The notes below the pieces were generated by a model. The model was given only the letters and a program-made list of their open reading frames with translations, ran no database searches and was not told where the DNA came from. From Nocardioides anomalus (GTDB taxonomy: Bacteria > Actinomycetota > Actinomycetes > Propionibacteriales > Nocardioidaceae), in the NCBI RefSeq assembly GCF_011046535.1, contig NZ_CP049257.1, forward strand, positions 186,001-250,000: a stretch of DNA of 64,000 nucleotides. The letters are read 5' to 3'. Shown one piece after another: positions 43,879 to 51,408 of the stretch. Position 1 is the stretch's first letter; the number at the start of each line of letters is the position of its first letter. The translations under genes and the position numbers were made by a program.

Positions 43879-44819
43879 CGCGGCTCCCCGGTCGACGGGT
43901 CGGCGGCCGGGCGGTCGGAGCGGATCTCGACGTGGTCCGCGGCCAGTGCGAGCCGGACCCGGGCGGTCAGCTCGAGCGCCTCGCGGAACTCGCGGGGGAC
44001 CTGGACGCGGCCGGCGCGGTCCATCACGGCGTACTCCTCGGCCACCCCGACGCCCTCCTCGCCGCTGCGCAGCACCTCGCTGCTCGTGCGGCCGTCGCGG
44101 ATCGCGACCGTGCGGGCGACCTGGCCGCTCACCGCGGCGTCGTGGGTGACGACGACGACGGTGGCGCCGAGGTCGCGGTTGGCCGTGCGCAGGGCGTCGA
44201 AGACCTCCTGCGCCGTCTCGCTGTCGAGCTCGCCGGTCGGCTCGTCGGCCAGCAGGACCCGCGGCCGGTTGGCCAGGGCGACGCAGATGGCCACGCGTTG
44301 CTGCTCGCCGCCCGACATCTGATCGGGTCGGCGGTCGGCGCAGTGCGCCACCCCCACGGCCTCGAGCAGCTCGGTGGTGCGGGTGGCGCGCTCGGCCTTG
44401 CGGACGCCCGCGATGGTCTGCGGCAGGTCGACGACCTGGCTCGCGGTGAGGTACGGCACCAGGTTGCGCGCGGTCTGCTGGCGCACGAAGCCGACCACGT
44501 GGCGCCGGTAGCGCACCCGCTCCGCGCGGCCCAGGTCGCCGAGGTCGTTGCCGGCCACCACCGCGCGCCCGGCGGTGGGTGCGTCGACCCCCGCGAGCAC
44601 CTGGAGCAGCGTGGACTTGCCGGAGCCCGAGGCGCCGACGATCGCGATCATCTCGCCCTCGGCCACGAGCAGGTCGAGTCCCTGGAGGGCCTGCACCTCG
44701 ATGCCCTCAGCCTGGTAGATGCGCACCACGTTGTCGCAGACGACGAGGGCGTCGTGGCCGTACTCCGGGGCGCGCGCGGGAGCCGCCGGGAGCGTCAGCT
44801 CCGAACCCGCCACGCGCAC
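43875..44819 (-). CDS. ABC ATP-binding protein with AbrB-like C-terminal tail
   Basis: A 314-residue ATPase. Walker [18 protein letters not shown] near residue 60, signature DQMSGGEQQRVAICVALANR, Walker B LLADEPTGELD. The normal domain ends near residue 240; beyond it, residues about 258-300 read EEYAVMDRAGRVQVPREFRE then ALELTARVRLALAADHVEI. This matches the swapped-hairpin AbrB/MazE fold. Fused to an ABC ATPase it may serve dimerisation or DNA binding. First gene of the four-gene operon; GTG 44819 (GTG 44813 is also possible). Confidence 0.9.
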   Translation of the reverse strand: MRVAGSELTLPAAPARAPEYGHDALVVCDNVVRIYQAEGIEVQALQGLDLLVAEGEMIAIVGASGSGKSTLLQVLAGVDAPTAGRAVVAGNDLGDLGRAERVRYRRHVVGFVRQQTARNLVPYLTASQVVDLPQTIAGVRKAERATRTTELLEAVGVAHCADRRPDQMSGGEQQRVAICVALANRPRVLLADEPTGELDSETAQEVFDALRTANRDLGATVVVVTHDAAVSGQVARTVAIRDGRTSSEVLRSGEEGVGVAEEYAVMDRAGRVQVPREFREALELTARVRLALAADHVEIRSDRPAADPSTGEPR

Positions 44820-44874
44820 CTCCCCAGACCACGGACGCGGTGATGCTACGCCCGCGGCGTCAGGACGTGCCGCA

Positions 44875-46008
44875 CTAGCCGTCGAGGTCGGCGCGCAGCT
44901 CCTGGACCACGGAGTCGACGACGGCCACGAGGTCTCCGCCGGTCGCCTCCGCGACCCGGCGCTGGCGTTGGTACGACGCGCCGCGGGCCGGGACGTCGAG
45001 CACGCTGGCGAGCTCGGCCGCGCAGCCGAGCCGCTCGGCCACCGGCTCGAGCCGGGCCACCAGCCGGGCCAGGTCGTCGGTGATGAGCTCCTCGTGGGAG
45101 TCGGCGTCGAGGATGACGATGGCGTCCAGGCCGTAGCGGGCGGCGCGCCACTTGTTCTCCTGCACGTGCCACGGCGGCATGGTCGGCAGCTGCTCGCCGC
45201 GGGCCAGCCGGGTGTCGAGGTCCACGACCAGGCAGTGGGTCAGCGCGGTGAGGGCCGCCAGGTCGGTGAACGTGGAGACGCCGTCGCAGACCCGGTTCTC
45301 CAGGGTGCCGAGGTGCGGGGCCGGCCGCAGGTCCCAGCGCACCTCCGACAGCTCGTCGATGACGCCGGTGGTCAGCTGGTCGCCGACGAAGGACTCGAAC
45401 TCCGGCCACGTCTCGAACTGGAACGGCAGCCCCGCGGTCGGCAGCTGCTGGAACATCAGCGCGCGGTTGGAGGCGTACCCCGTGTCGACGCCCGACCAGA
45501 TCGGCGACGACGCGCTCAGCGCCTGCAGGTGCGGGTAGTGGTTGAGCAGGCTGTTGAGCACGGGCAGCACGCGGTCGCGCTCGGGCAGCCCGACGTGCAC
45601 GTGCACACCCCAGATCAGCATCTGCCGGCCCCACCACTGGGTGCGGTTGATCAGCTCGGCGTACCGGTGGCCCTCGGTCAGCTGCTGGCCGCTCCAGTCC
45701 GCGAACGGGTGCGTGCCCGCGCCGAACAGGTCGATGCCGAGGTCGTCGCCGGCCGGGACGACGACCTCGAGGGTCCGGCGCAGGTCGGCCATCGCCTCCG
45801 GCACGGTGCGGCAGATCCCCGTGACGACCTCGACCGTGTTCTGCAGCAGCTCCTTGTGCACCCGGCCGGGATCGGGGAGCCGGGCCTTGGCGCGGGCGAA
45901 GAGGTGCGCGGCGTCGTTGCGCAGGTCGCGGCTCCTGCGGTCGACCAGCGCCAGCTCCCACTCCACGCCCAGGGTCGGCTCGGGCGAGCCGTGGAAGTCG
46001 ATGCGCAC
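44875..46008 (-). CDS. Carboxylate-amine ligase, YbdK/GCS2 family
   Basis: A 377-residue ligase of the GCS2 family. Motifs: LGVEWELALVDRRSRDL near residue 13, NTVEVVTGICRTVPEAMADL, HPFADWSGQQLTEGHRYAEL and WGVHVHVGLPERDR (metal and substrate site), and RVCDGVSTFTDLAALTALTH near 240. Relatives have weak glutamate-cysteine ligase activity; the real product in this organism is uncertain. GTG 46008. The gene stands apart from the ABC operon downstream (55-bp gap). Confidence 0.9.
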   Translation of the reverse strand: MRIDFHGSPEPTLGVEWELALVDRRSRDLRNDAAHLFARAKARLPDPGRVHKELLQNTVEVVTGICRTVPEAMADLRRTLEVVVPAGDDLGIDLFGAGTHPFADWSGQQLTEGHRYAELINRTQWWGRQMLIWGVHVHVGLPERDRVLPVLNSLLNHYPHLQALSASSPIWSGVDTGYASNRALMFQQLPTAGLPFQFETWPEFESFVGDQLTTGVIDELSEVRWDLRPAPHLGTLENRVCDGVSTFTDLAALTALTHCLVVDLDTRLARGEQLPTMPPWHVQENKWRAARYGLDAIVILDADSHEELITDDLARLVARLEPVAERLGCAAELASVLDVPARGASYQRQRRVAEATGGDLVAVVDSVVQELRADLDG

Positions 46009-46042
46009 GCGGGGAAGGTACCCGCGCCGCCGGCGCCGCCGG

Positions 46043-46576
46043 TCAGAGCGTCCGGAGCAGCTCCAGCCACGGCTCGTGGCTGCCGTCGAACGGCGGCATC
46101 CGGTTGGTGACCGCGGTGCGCACCAGGTCGCGGGTGGCCATGGCCAGGTCGACCACCTCGCGCGGGTAGTCCCACTCGACCCGGTGCTCGTCGAACTCGT
46201 CCTGGTCGTCGACGTACACGCTGTGGTCCAGCGCCTCGACCACGTCGAGGTCGAGGTCGACCGCCCGCACGATCCGCCCGTCCCACCGCGGCACCGTGGT
46301 CATGTCGACGTAGGTCCACACGTCGCCGCCCGGTCCGTGGAACGTGGCCAGCCACGCCTGCCCGACGGCCGTGCCCGCCGCCGGCACCAGCCCCACCTGG
46401 TGGTTGGTCGTCGTGAACTCCCGCCCCGGCCGCGACATGTGCGTGCCCTCCGGGAAGCCGATCCAGTCGCCCGCGTGCGTCGCGCCCAGGTAGACCGCGT
46501 CCATCTCCCAGTGCGGCTGGTCGCCCCACTTGGTCATCGCGACGCGGACCGCGTCCCCGCGCTGGGGCGCGCTCAC
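46043..46576 (-). CDS. DUF402-family protein, second tandem copy
   Basis: A 177-residue protein of the DUF402 (FomD/YgaC-like) family. Core WTYVDMTTVPRWDGRIVRAV then DLDLDVVEALDHSVYVDDQD holds the acidic metal-binding pattern. GTG 46576 overlaps the stop of the paralogous gene upstream. Family members hydrolyse nucleotide phosphates or act on nucleotidyl-phosphonates; function here unknown. It shares the WDGR/S.V..VDLDLDVV and GSHxPWLExLRT segments with its neighbour. Confidence 0.9.
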   Translation of the reverse strand: MSAPQRGDAVRVAMTKWGDQPHWEMDAVYLGATHAGDWIGFPEGTHMSRPGREFTTTNHQVGLVPAAGTAVGQAWLATFHGPGGDVWTYVDMTTVPRWDGRIVRAVDLDLDVVEALDHSVYVDDQDEFDEHRVEWDYPREVVDLAMATRDLVRTAVTNRMPPFDGSHEPWLELLRTL

Positions 46577-47091
46577 GCCGGCACCCGCGTGCGCAGCGCC
46601 TCGAGCCACGGCCGGTGGCTGCCGTCGTACGGCGCGGCGCCGGCCCCGAGGGCGGCGCGGACCTCCTGGACCGTCGCCCGTGCTGCGGTCACCACGTCGG
46701 GCGGGTACGCCGGCGCGTGCGCCTCGAACTCGTCCTCGTCGGCGACCAGCACCGCCCCGCCCACCTGGCGCACCACGTCGAGGTCGAGGTCCACGCACGT
46801 CACCGCGGAACCGTCCCAGACGCACGGGGTGGCGATGTCGACGTACACCTCGCTGGTCGTCGTCGGGTCGTAGAAGCCGGCCCGCCACCACGCATCCGGG
46901 GCGAGCAGCGTGACCCAGTCCGACGCCGCGGCGTAGCGGTTGCCCCCGCGGGAGCACGGCGTGCCGGCGCGGGCGCCGACCCAGTCGCCGTGCTCGTCCG
47001 CGCCGAGCCAGGCCCCGGTGAACGCCGAGTGCGGCCGGTCGGGCCACCTGGTCATGAGCACCCGGACCGGGTCGCCGGGGGAGAGGGGCAC
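46573..47091 (-). CDS. DUF402-family protein, first tandem copy
   Basis: A 172-residue DUF402 protein. Core VYVDIATPCVWDGSAVTCVD then LDLDVVRQVGGAVLVADEDE, ending YDGSHRPWLEALRTRVPA. GTG 47091. Same architecture as the following gene, with which it overlaps by 4 bp, pointing to tandem duplication followed by divergence. A TAGGAA hexamer lies 6 nt upstream of the start and could be its -10. Confidence 0.9.
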   Translation of the reverse strand: MPLSPGDPVRVLMTRWPDRPHSAFTGAWLGADEHGDWVGARAGTPCSRGGNRYAAASDWVTLLAPDAWWRAGFYDPTTTSEVYVDIATPCVWDGSAVTCVDLDLDVVRQVGGAVLVADEDEFEAHAPAYPPDVVTAARATVQEVRAALGAGAAPYDGSHRPWLEALRTRVPA

Positions 47092-47105
47092 CCCCCGTTC
47101 CTACC

Positions 47106-47948
47106 TCAGACCACCGTCGCCTTGTCGGGGAGCACGCGCTTGGAGGCCATCGCGACCACGTCCTGGTAGCGCGAGCCGAGGACCTTGGCGAAGGTGTGGA
47201 CGGCGTGGGCGTCGAGCCCGACGAGGACGCGGGCGCGGTTCTTGAGGATGCCGTTGACGATGATCTCGGCGGCGCGCTCGGGCGTCATCTTGGCCAGCTT
47301 CTCGTCGAACAGCTTGGCCGTGGCCTCCTGCGACTCCTTGGCCGAGACGCGGGCGTTGCGGGCGATGGCGGTCTTGATGCCGCCGGGGTGGACGGCGGTC
47401 ACGCCGACGGGGTGGCCGGCGATGAGCATCTCCTCGCGCAGCGCCTCGGTCATGCCGCGCACGGCGTACTTGCTGGCGTTGTACATCGACTGACCGGGCA
47501 TCGAGACCAGCCCGAACAGCGAGGACAGGTTGACGACGTGGCCGTCGCCGGAGGCGATGAGGTGGGGCAGGAACTCCTTGGTGCCGTGGACGACGCCCCA
47601 GAAGTTCACGCCGATGATCCAGTCGATGTCGTCGTACTCGAGGTCGGTGAGGTCGCCGGCGAGGGCGACGCCGGCGTTGTTGACGACCACGTTGACGCGC
47701 CCGTAGTGCTCGACCACCTCGAGGGCGTAGCGCTGCACCGCGGCGCGGTCGGCCACGTCGAGGTGGTCGCTCTTGACGCGGGTGCCGCCGAAGCGCCGCA
47801 CCTGCGCGACGGTCTCGGCCAGCCCGGCGTCGTCGACGTCGGAGAGCGCGAGGTGCGAGCCGCGGCGGGCCAGGTCGAGGGCGAGGGCGCGGCCGATGCC
47901 GGAGCCGGCCCCGGTGATCACGACCACCTTGTCGTCGAGGGTCTTCAC
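47106..47948 (-). CDS. Short-chain dehydrogenase/reductase
   Basis: A 280-residue classical SDR. NAD(P)-binding TGAGSGIGRALALDLARRG near residue 12, NNAGV near 90, and the catalytic set Ser in VVNLSSLFGLVS with YxxxK in MYNASKYAVRG near 155-160. The C-terminal part (EKLAKMTPERAAEIIVNGIL) is like SadH-type enzymes. GTG 47948 overlaps the stop of the monooxygenase gene, so both are co-transcribed: an alcohol/ketone dehydrogenase feeding or following a Baeyer-Villiger step. Confidence 0.93.
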   Translation of the reverse strand: MKTLDDKVVVITGAGSGIGRALALDLARRGSHLALSDVDDAGLAETVAQVRRFGGTRVKSDHLDVADRAAVQRYALEVVEHYGRVNVVVNNAGVALAGDLTDLEYDDIDWIIGVNFWGVVHGTKEFLPHLIASGDGHVVNLSSLFGLVSMPGQSMYNASKYAVRGMTEALREEMLIAGHPVGVTAVHPGGIKTAIARNARVSAKESQEATAKLFDEKLAKMTPERAAEIIVNGILKNRARVLVGLDAHAVHTFAKVLGSRYQDVVAMASKRVLPDKATVV

Positions 47949-49414
47949 TGCGCTGCCTCCAGGTAGCTCTCGGGGTCGTACGACGCCAGGCGGCGCCGGA
48001 AGTCGGCGGTCGAGCGTGGCCACAGCGTGGTGTTGCGGCCGTGCTCGTCGAGGTACCAGCTCGAGCAGCCGCCGGTCGTCCACACGGTGCGGCGCATCCG
48101 CTTCTGCAGCGCCCGGTTGAACGCCGCGGTGGCCTGCTCGGTCGGCTCGAGGGTGGCGACCCCGTCGCGGCGCATCCGGCGCAGCGCGTCGCGGACGTAG
48201 GTCACCTGCGACTCGATGATGTGGATCATGCTGGTGTGGCCCTGGCCGGTGTTGGGGCCGACGAGCATGAACAGGTTCGGGAAGTCCGGGACCGTCGTGC
48301 CCTTGTACGCCGCCATCCCGCTCGCGCGCCAGCGGTCGGCCAGGGTCTGGCCGGAGCGGCCGGTGATGTGCTCGGTGACGGGCAGCTCCGTGGTGTGGAA
48401 GCCGGTGGCCACGACGAGGACGTCGATCTCACGCTCCGTGCCGTCCGCGGTCACGACTCCGCTGCCGGTGACCTTGGCGATCGGGTCGGTGACCAGCTCG
48501 ACGTTGTCCGCGGCCAGCGCCGGGTAGTAGTCGTTGCTGCGCAGGATGCGCTTGCAGAACAGTCGGAACGTCGGCGTGACCTTGCGGCGGAGCTCGGGGT
48601 CGGCGATGCCGCGCTCGATGTTCTTGGCCGCCTGCCGCTGCACCGGCGCACCGAGGCGCGGCTCGAGGGTCAGGGCCGGGACCAGGGCCTCGTGCGACCA
48701 GTACAGGCCGGCGCGGTAGAGCGTGCGCAACCCGGGCACGCGCTGGAGCGCCGCGCGCTCGAGCCGGCTGTAGACCCGGTCGTTGCGGGCGATCACCCAC
48801 GGCGCGGTGCGCTGGTAGACGTCGAGGTGGCCGACCACCTCCTGCAGCTCGGGGATGATCTGGATCGCCGAGGCGCCGGTGCCGACCACCGCGACCCGCA
48901 GGCCGGTCAGGTCGACGGAGTGGTCCCAGCGCGCAGAGTGGAAGACGTGGCCCTGGAAGGTCTCGAGGCCGTCGATGTCGGGCAGCTTCGGCTCGGACAG
49001 CCCGCCCGCGGCGACGATGAGCGTCTTGCTCGTCCAGGTGCCGCGCGGCGTGCGGATGGTCCAGCGCCGGGCCGCGTCGTCCCAGCGCATGTCCTCGGCC
49101 GGTGCGTCGAACACGAAGCGGTCGAGCGTGCCGGACCGCTCGGCGACCTGCTTGACGTAGGCCTGGATGTCGGGCTGCGGGGAGTAGGAGCGCGGCCAGT
49201 CGTAGGGCGCGAACGAGTAGGAGTAGAGCTGGCTCGGCACGTCGCAGGTGGCGCCCGGGTAGGTGTTGTCGCGCCAGGTGCCGCCGAGGTCGCTCGCCTT
49301 CTCCAGCACCACGAAGTCCCGCTCGCCGTCCTCCTCGAGCCCGATCGCCGCGGCCAGCCCGGCGAACCCCGAGCCGATGACCACGTGGTCGACGGTGTGC
49401 ACCTCGCTGCTCAT
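47945..49414 (-). CDS. Baeyer-Villiger type flavin monooxygenase
   Basis: A 489-residue flavoenzyme. FAD-binding HVVIGSGFAGLAAAIGLEED near residue 10, the BVMO fingerprint FQGHVFHSARWD near 165 (FxGxxxHxxxW), and an NADPH-binding VAVVGTGASAIQIIPELQEV near 185. It inserts oxygen next to a carbonyl using NADPH and O2. ATG 49414 follows TACCGT (49421-49426) by 6 nt, so the transcript is leaderless. Operon with the SDR gene and divergent TetR control resembles lipid or ketone degradation modules such as mymA-sadH of mycobacteria. Confidence 0.93.
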   Translation of the reverse strand: MSSEVHTVDHVVIGSGFAGLAAAIGLEEDGERDFVVLEKASDLGGTWRDNTYPGATCDVPSQLYSYSFAPYDWPRSYSPQPDIQAYVKQVAERSGTLDRFVFDAPAEDMRWDDAARRWTIRTPRGTWTSKTLIVAAGGLSEPKLPDIDGLETFQGHVFHSARWDHSVDLTGLRVAVVGTGASAIQIIPELQEVVGHLDVYQRTAPWVIARNDRVYSRLERAALQRVPGLRTLYRAGLYWSHEALVPALTLEPRLGAPVQRQAAKNIERGIADPELRRKVTPTFRLFCKRILRSNDYYPALAADNVELVTDPIAKVTGSGVVTADGTEREIDVLVVATGFHTTELPVTEHITGRSGQTLADRWRASGMAAYKGTTVPDFPNLFMLVGPNTGQGHTSMIHIIESQVTYVRDALRRMRRDGVATLEPTEQATAAFNRALQKRMRRTVWTTGGCSSWYLDEHGRNTTLWPRSTADFRRRLASYDPESYLEAAQ

Positions 49415-49420
49415 GTCCCG

Positions 49421-49456
49421 ACGGTATTGCCCTTGTTGAACAAGTGTCAATAAGAT
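49421..49456. promoter_or_regulatory. Divergent promoters sharing one palindromic TetR operator
   Basis: CTTGTTGAACAAG (49432-49444) is a perfect 6-1-6 inverted repeat. To the left the monooxygenase promoter reads TTGACA (minus strand 49450-49445), 18-bp spacer, TACCGT (49426-49421), ATG after 6 nt. To the right the tetR promoter reads TTGCCC (49427-49432), 18-bp spacer, TAAGAT (49451-49456), GTG after 7 nt. The palindrome fills the spacer of both promoters, ideal for joint repression by the TetR protein. Confidence 0.7.
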
Positions 49457-49463
49457 CGGCACC

Positions 49464-50075
49464 GTGACCGCGCCCACACGCTCCCGGCTCCCGCCCGAGG
49501 CGCGCCGCAGTCAGCTGCTCGACCTCGGCGTACGGCTGCTGGCGACGCGCTCGCTCGACGAGCTGTCGGTCGACCTGCTGGCCGAGGAGGCCGGGATCTC
49601 GCGCGGGCTGCTCTACCACTACTTCGGCAACAAGCACGACTTCCGCGAGGCCGTCGTACGACGCGCAGCGGACGACCTCATCGCCCAGACCGCGCCGCCG
49701 CCTGGCGGCGACCCGCTCGAGCGGCTGCACGCCTCGCTGGCGGCCTACGTCGACTACGTGCTGGCCAACTTCGAGGGCTACGTCTCGCTGCTCAAGGGCT
49801 CGGCCGGCGGCAGCGAGGCGGTGCGCGCGATCTACGAGGAGGTGCGCGGCGTCCTGAGCGAGCGGATCTTCACCGAGGACCCGGACGGTGAGTTCATCGC
49901 CGACACCCCGCACAACCGGTTGGTCGTGCGGGGCTGGTCGGCGCTGACCGAGGAGCTGGTCATCACCTGGGGCACCGACCGGCGCGCCGGCCGCGCGACG
50001 GTGACCCGCGAGGAGCTGCTCGAGGTCATCACCGGCGCGCTCCCGGCCCTCGTGCGTCCCCCGTCGGCGGGATAG
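49464..50075 (+). CDS. TetR-family regulator
   Basis: A 203-residue regulator with the TetR helix-turn-helix: LGVRLLATRSLDELSVDLLA followed by EAGISRGLLYHYFGNKHDF near residues 40-60. The ligand domain is all-helical. It is divergent from the BVMO-SDR operon over a 49-bp region containing one perfect palindrome that overlaps both promoters, so it very probably represses that operon and itself. The inducer is probably a ketone or lipid intermediate (inference). Confidence 0.95.
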   Translation: MTAPTRSRLPPEARRSQLLDLGVRLLATRSLDELSVDLLAEEAGISRGLLYHYFGNKHDFREAVVRRAADDLIAQTAPPPGGDPLERLHASLAAYVDYVLANFEGYVSLLKGSAGGSEAVRAIYEEVRGVLSERIFTEDPDGEFIADTPHNRLVVRGWSALTEELVITWGTDRRAGRATVTREELLEVITGALPALVRPPSAG

Positions 50076-50139
50076 TCACGGACGGGACCGGGGTCGATCG
50101 CGGTGATCGACCCCGTTCCCGTCCGTGACCATCCCGCCG
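50065..50139. terminator. 35-bp-stem hairpin between convergent tetR and rocD
   Basis: Arms 50065-50099 and 50105-50139 pair over 35 positions with two mismatches and a 5-nt loop (GCGGT). The tetR stop codon lies inside the left arm, and the right arm ends 11 bp before the rocD stop. No T tract. Its placement between convergent genes suggests a bidirectional terminator, but the length is far beyond usual. Confidence 0.65.
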
Positions 50140-50149
50140 GCGGGCAGTG

Positions 50150-51376
50150 TCAGGCGGAGGCCCCGACGACGTCGGCGAGCTGGTCGAGGCCCCAGGACAG
50201 GTCCTCGGGCGAGACCACGAGCGGCGGGGCCAGACGGATGGTGGAGCCGTGGGTGTCCTTGGCCAGGACGCCGCGGGCCATGAGCGCCTCGCAGACCTCG
50301 CGGCCGGTGCCGATGGCGGGGTCGATGTCGACGCCGGCCCAGAGGCCGCGGGTGCGGACGCCGACCACGCCGTGGCCGACCAGCGCCTCGAGGCGCGAGC
50401 GGAGGAGGACGCCGAGGTCGGTGGCCCGCGCCTGGAACTCGCCGGTGCGCAGCAGCTCGACGACGGTCAGGCCGACGGCGCACGCGAGCGGGTTGCCGCC
50501 GAAGGTGGAGCCGTGCTGGCCGGGCTTGAGCACGCCGAGCACGTCGCGGTCGGCCACGACGGCCGAGACCGGGACGATGCCGCCGCCGAGCGCCTTGCCC
50601 AGGACGTAGAGGTCGGGGACGACGTCCTCGTGGTCGCAGGCGAACGTCGTGCCGGTGCGGCCGAGGCCGGCCTGGATCTCGTCGGCGGCGAAGAGCACCT
50701 GGTGCTGGGTGCAGAGCTCGCGGACGCCGCGCAGGTAGCCCTCCGGCGGGATGACCACGCCGCCCTCGCCCTGGATCGGCTCGACGAGCACGGCCACGGT
50801 GCGCGGGGTGATCGCGGCCTCGAGGGCCGCGAGGTCGCCGTACGGGACGGTGACGAAGCCGGGCGTGAACGGGCCGAAGCCGTCGCGGGCGTCGGGGTCG
50901 TCTGAGAAGCCGACGATGGTGGTGGTGCGGCCGTGGAAGTTGCCGGACATCACGATGATCTCGGCGGTGTCGGCGGGCACGCCCTTGACCTCGTAGCCCC
51001 ACTTGCGGGCCACCTTGATGGCGGTCTCGACGGCCTCGGCGCCGGTGTTCATCGGCAGCACCAGGTCCTTGCCGCACAGCTCGGCGAGCGCGGCGGTGAA
51101 GTCGGCGAATCGGTCGTGCACGAACGCTCGGCTGGTCAGCGTGAGCTGGTCGAGCTGGCTGTGCGCGGCGGCCAGGAGCGAGGGGTGGCCGTGGCCGAAG
51201 TTGAGCGCGGAGTAGCCGGCCAGCAGGTCCAGGAAGCGCCGTCCGTCGACGTCGGTCATCCAGGCGCCCTCGGCGTGCGCGACCACCACCGGCAGCGGGT
51301 GGTAGTTGTGCGCGGTGTGCGCCTCCGCCCGCTCGAACTCCGCGCGGCTGTGGATCTGCTCGTCGGTGGTGGTCAC
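50150..51376 (-). CDS. rocD: Ornithine--oxo-acid aminotransferase
   Basis: A 408-residue PLP enzyme of class III aminotransferases. Motifs: FLDLLAGYSALNFGHGHPSL near residue 47, MNTGAEAVETAIKVARKWGY near 109, VEPIQGEGGVVIPPEGYL, ADEIQAGLGRTG and VLGKALGGGIVPVSAVVAD, where the Lys binds PLP. It turns ornithine and 2-oxoglutarate into glutamate semialdehyde and glutamate, in arginine/ornithine breakdown. GTG 51376; the promoter carries a palindrome covering its -10. No ddaH or arginase gene is adjacent. Confidence 0.95.
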   Translation of the reverse strand: MTTTDEQIHSRAEFERAEAHTAHNYHPLPVVVAHAEGAWMTDVDGRRFLDLLAGYSALNFGHGHPSLLAAAHSQLDQLTLTSRAFVHDRFADFTAALAELCGKDLVLPMNTGAEAVETAIKVARKWGYEVKGVPADTAEIIVMSGNFHGRTTTIVGFSDDPDARDGFGPFTPGFVTVPYGDLAALEAAITPRTVAVLVEPIQGEGGVVIPPEGYLRGVRELCTQHQVLFAADEIQAGLGRTGTTFACDHEDVVPDLYVLGKALGGGIVPVSAVVADRDVLGVLKPGQHGSTFGGNPLACAVGLTVVELLRTGEFQARATDLGVLLRSRLEALVGHGVVGVRTRGLWAGVDIDPAIGTGREVCEALMARGVLAKDTHGSTIRLAPPLVVSPEDLSWGLDQLADVVGASA

Positions 51377-51382
51377 GCCTCA

Positions 51383-51398
51383 AGATTGTCAGACAATC
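51383..51398 (-). promoter_or_regulatory. rocD promoter with palindromic operator
   Basis: GATTGTC-A-GACAATC (51384-51398) is a perfect 7-1-7 inverted repeat. The minus-strand CAATCT (51388-51383), ending 6 nt before GTG 51376, is a -10 candidate and overlaps the right half of the operator. TTGTC-N-GACAA symmetry is typical of GntR (FadR-type) sites. The regulator is not in the window. Confidence 0.6.
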
Positions 51399-51408
51399 GG
51401 GGCCGAGG

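Noticed and set aside
40228..44322. 1364-codon plus-strand open frame over the ABC operon
   Set aside because: Shadow of high-GC codons; the product is repetitive Gly/Arg/Gln/His and the minus strand encodes clear permeases and ATPases.
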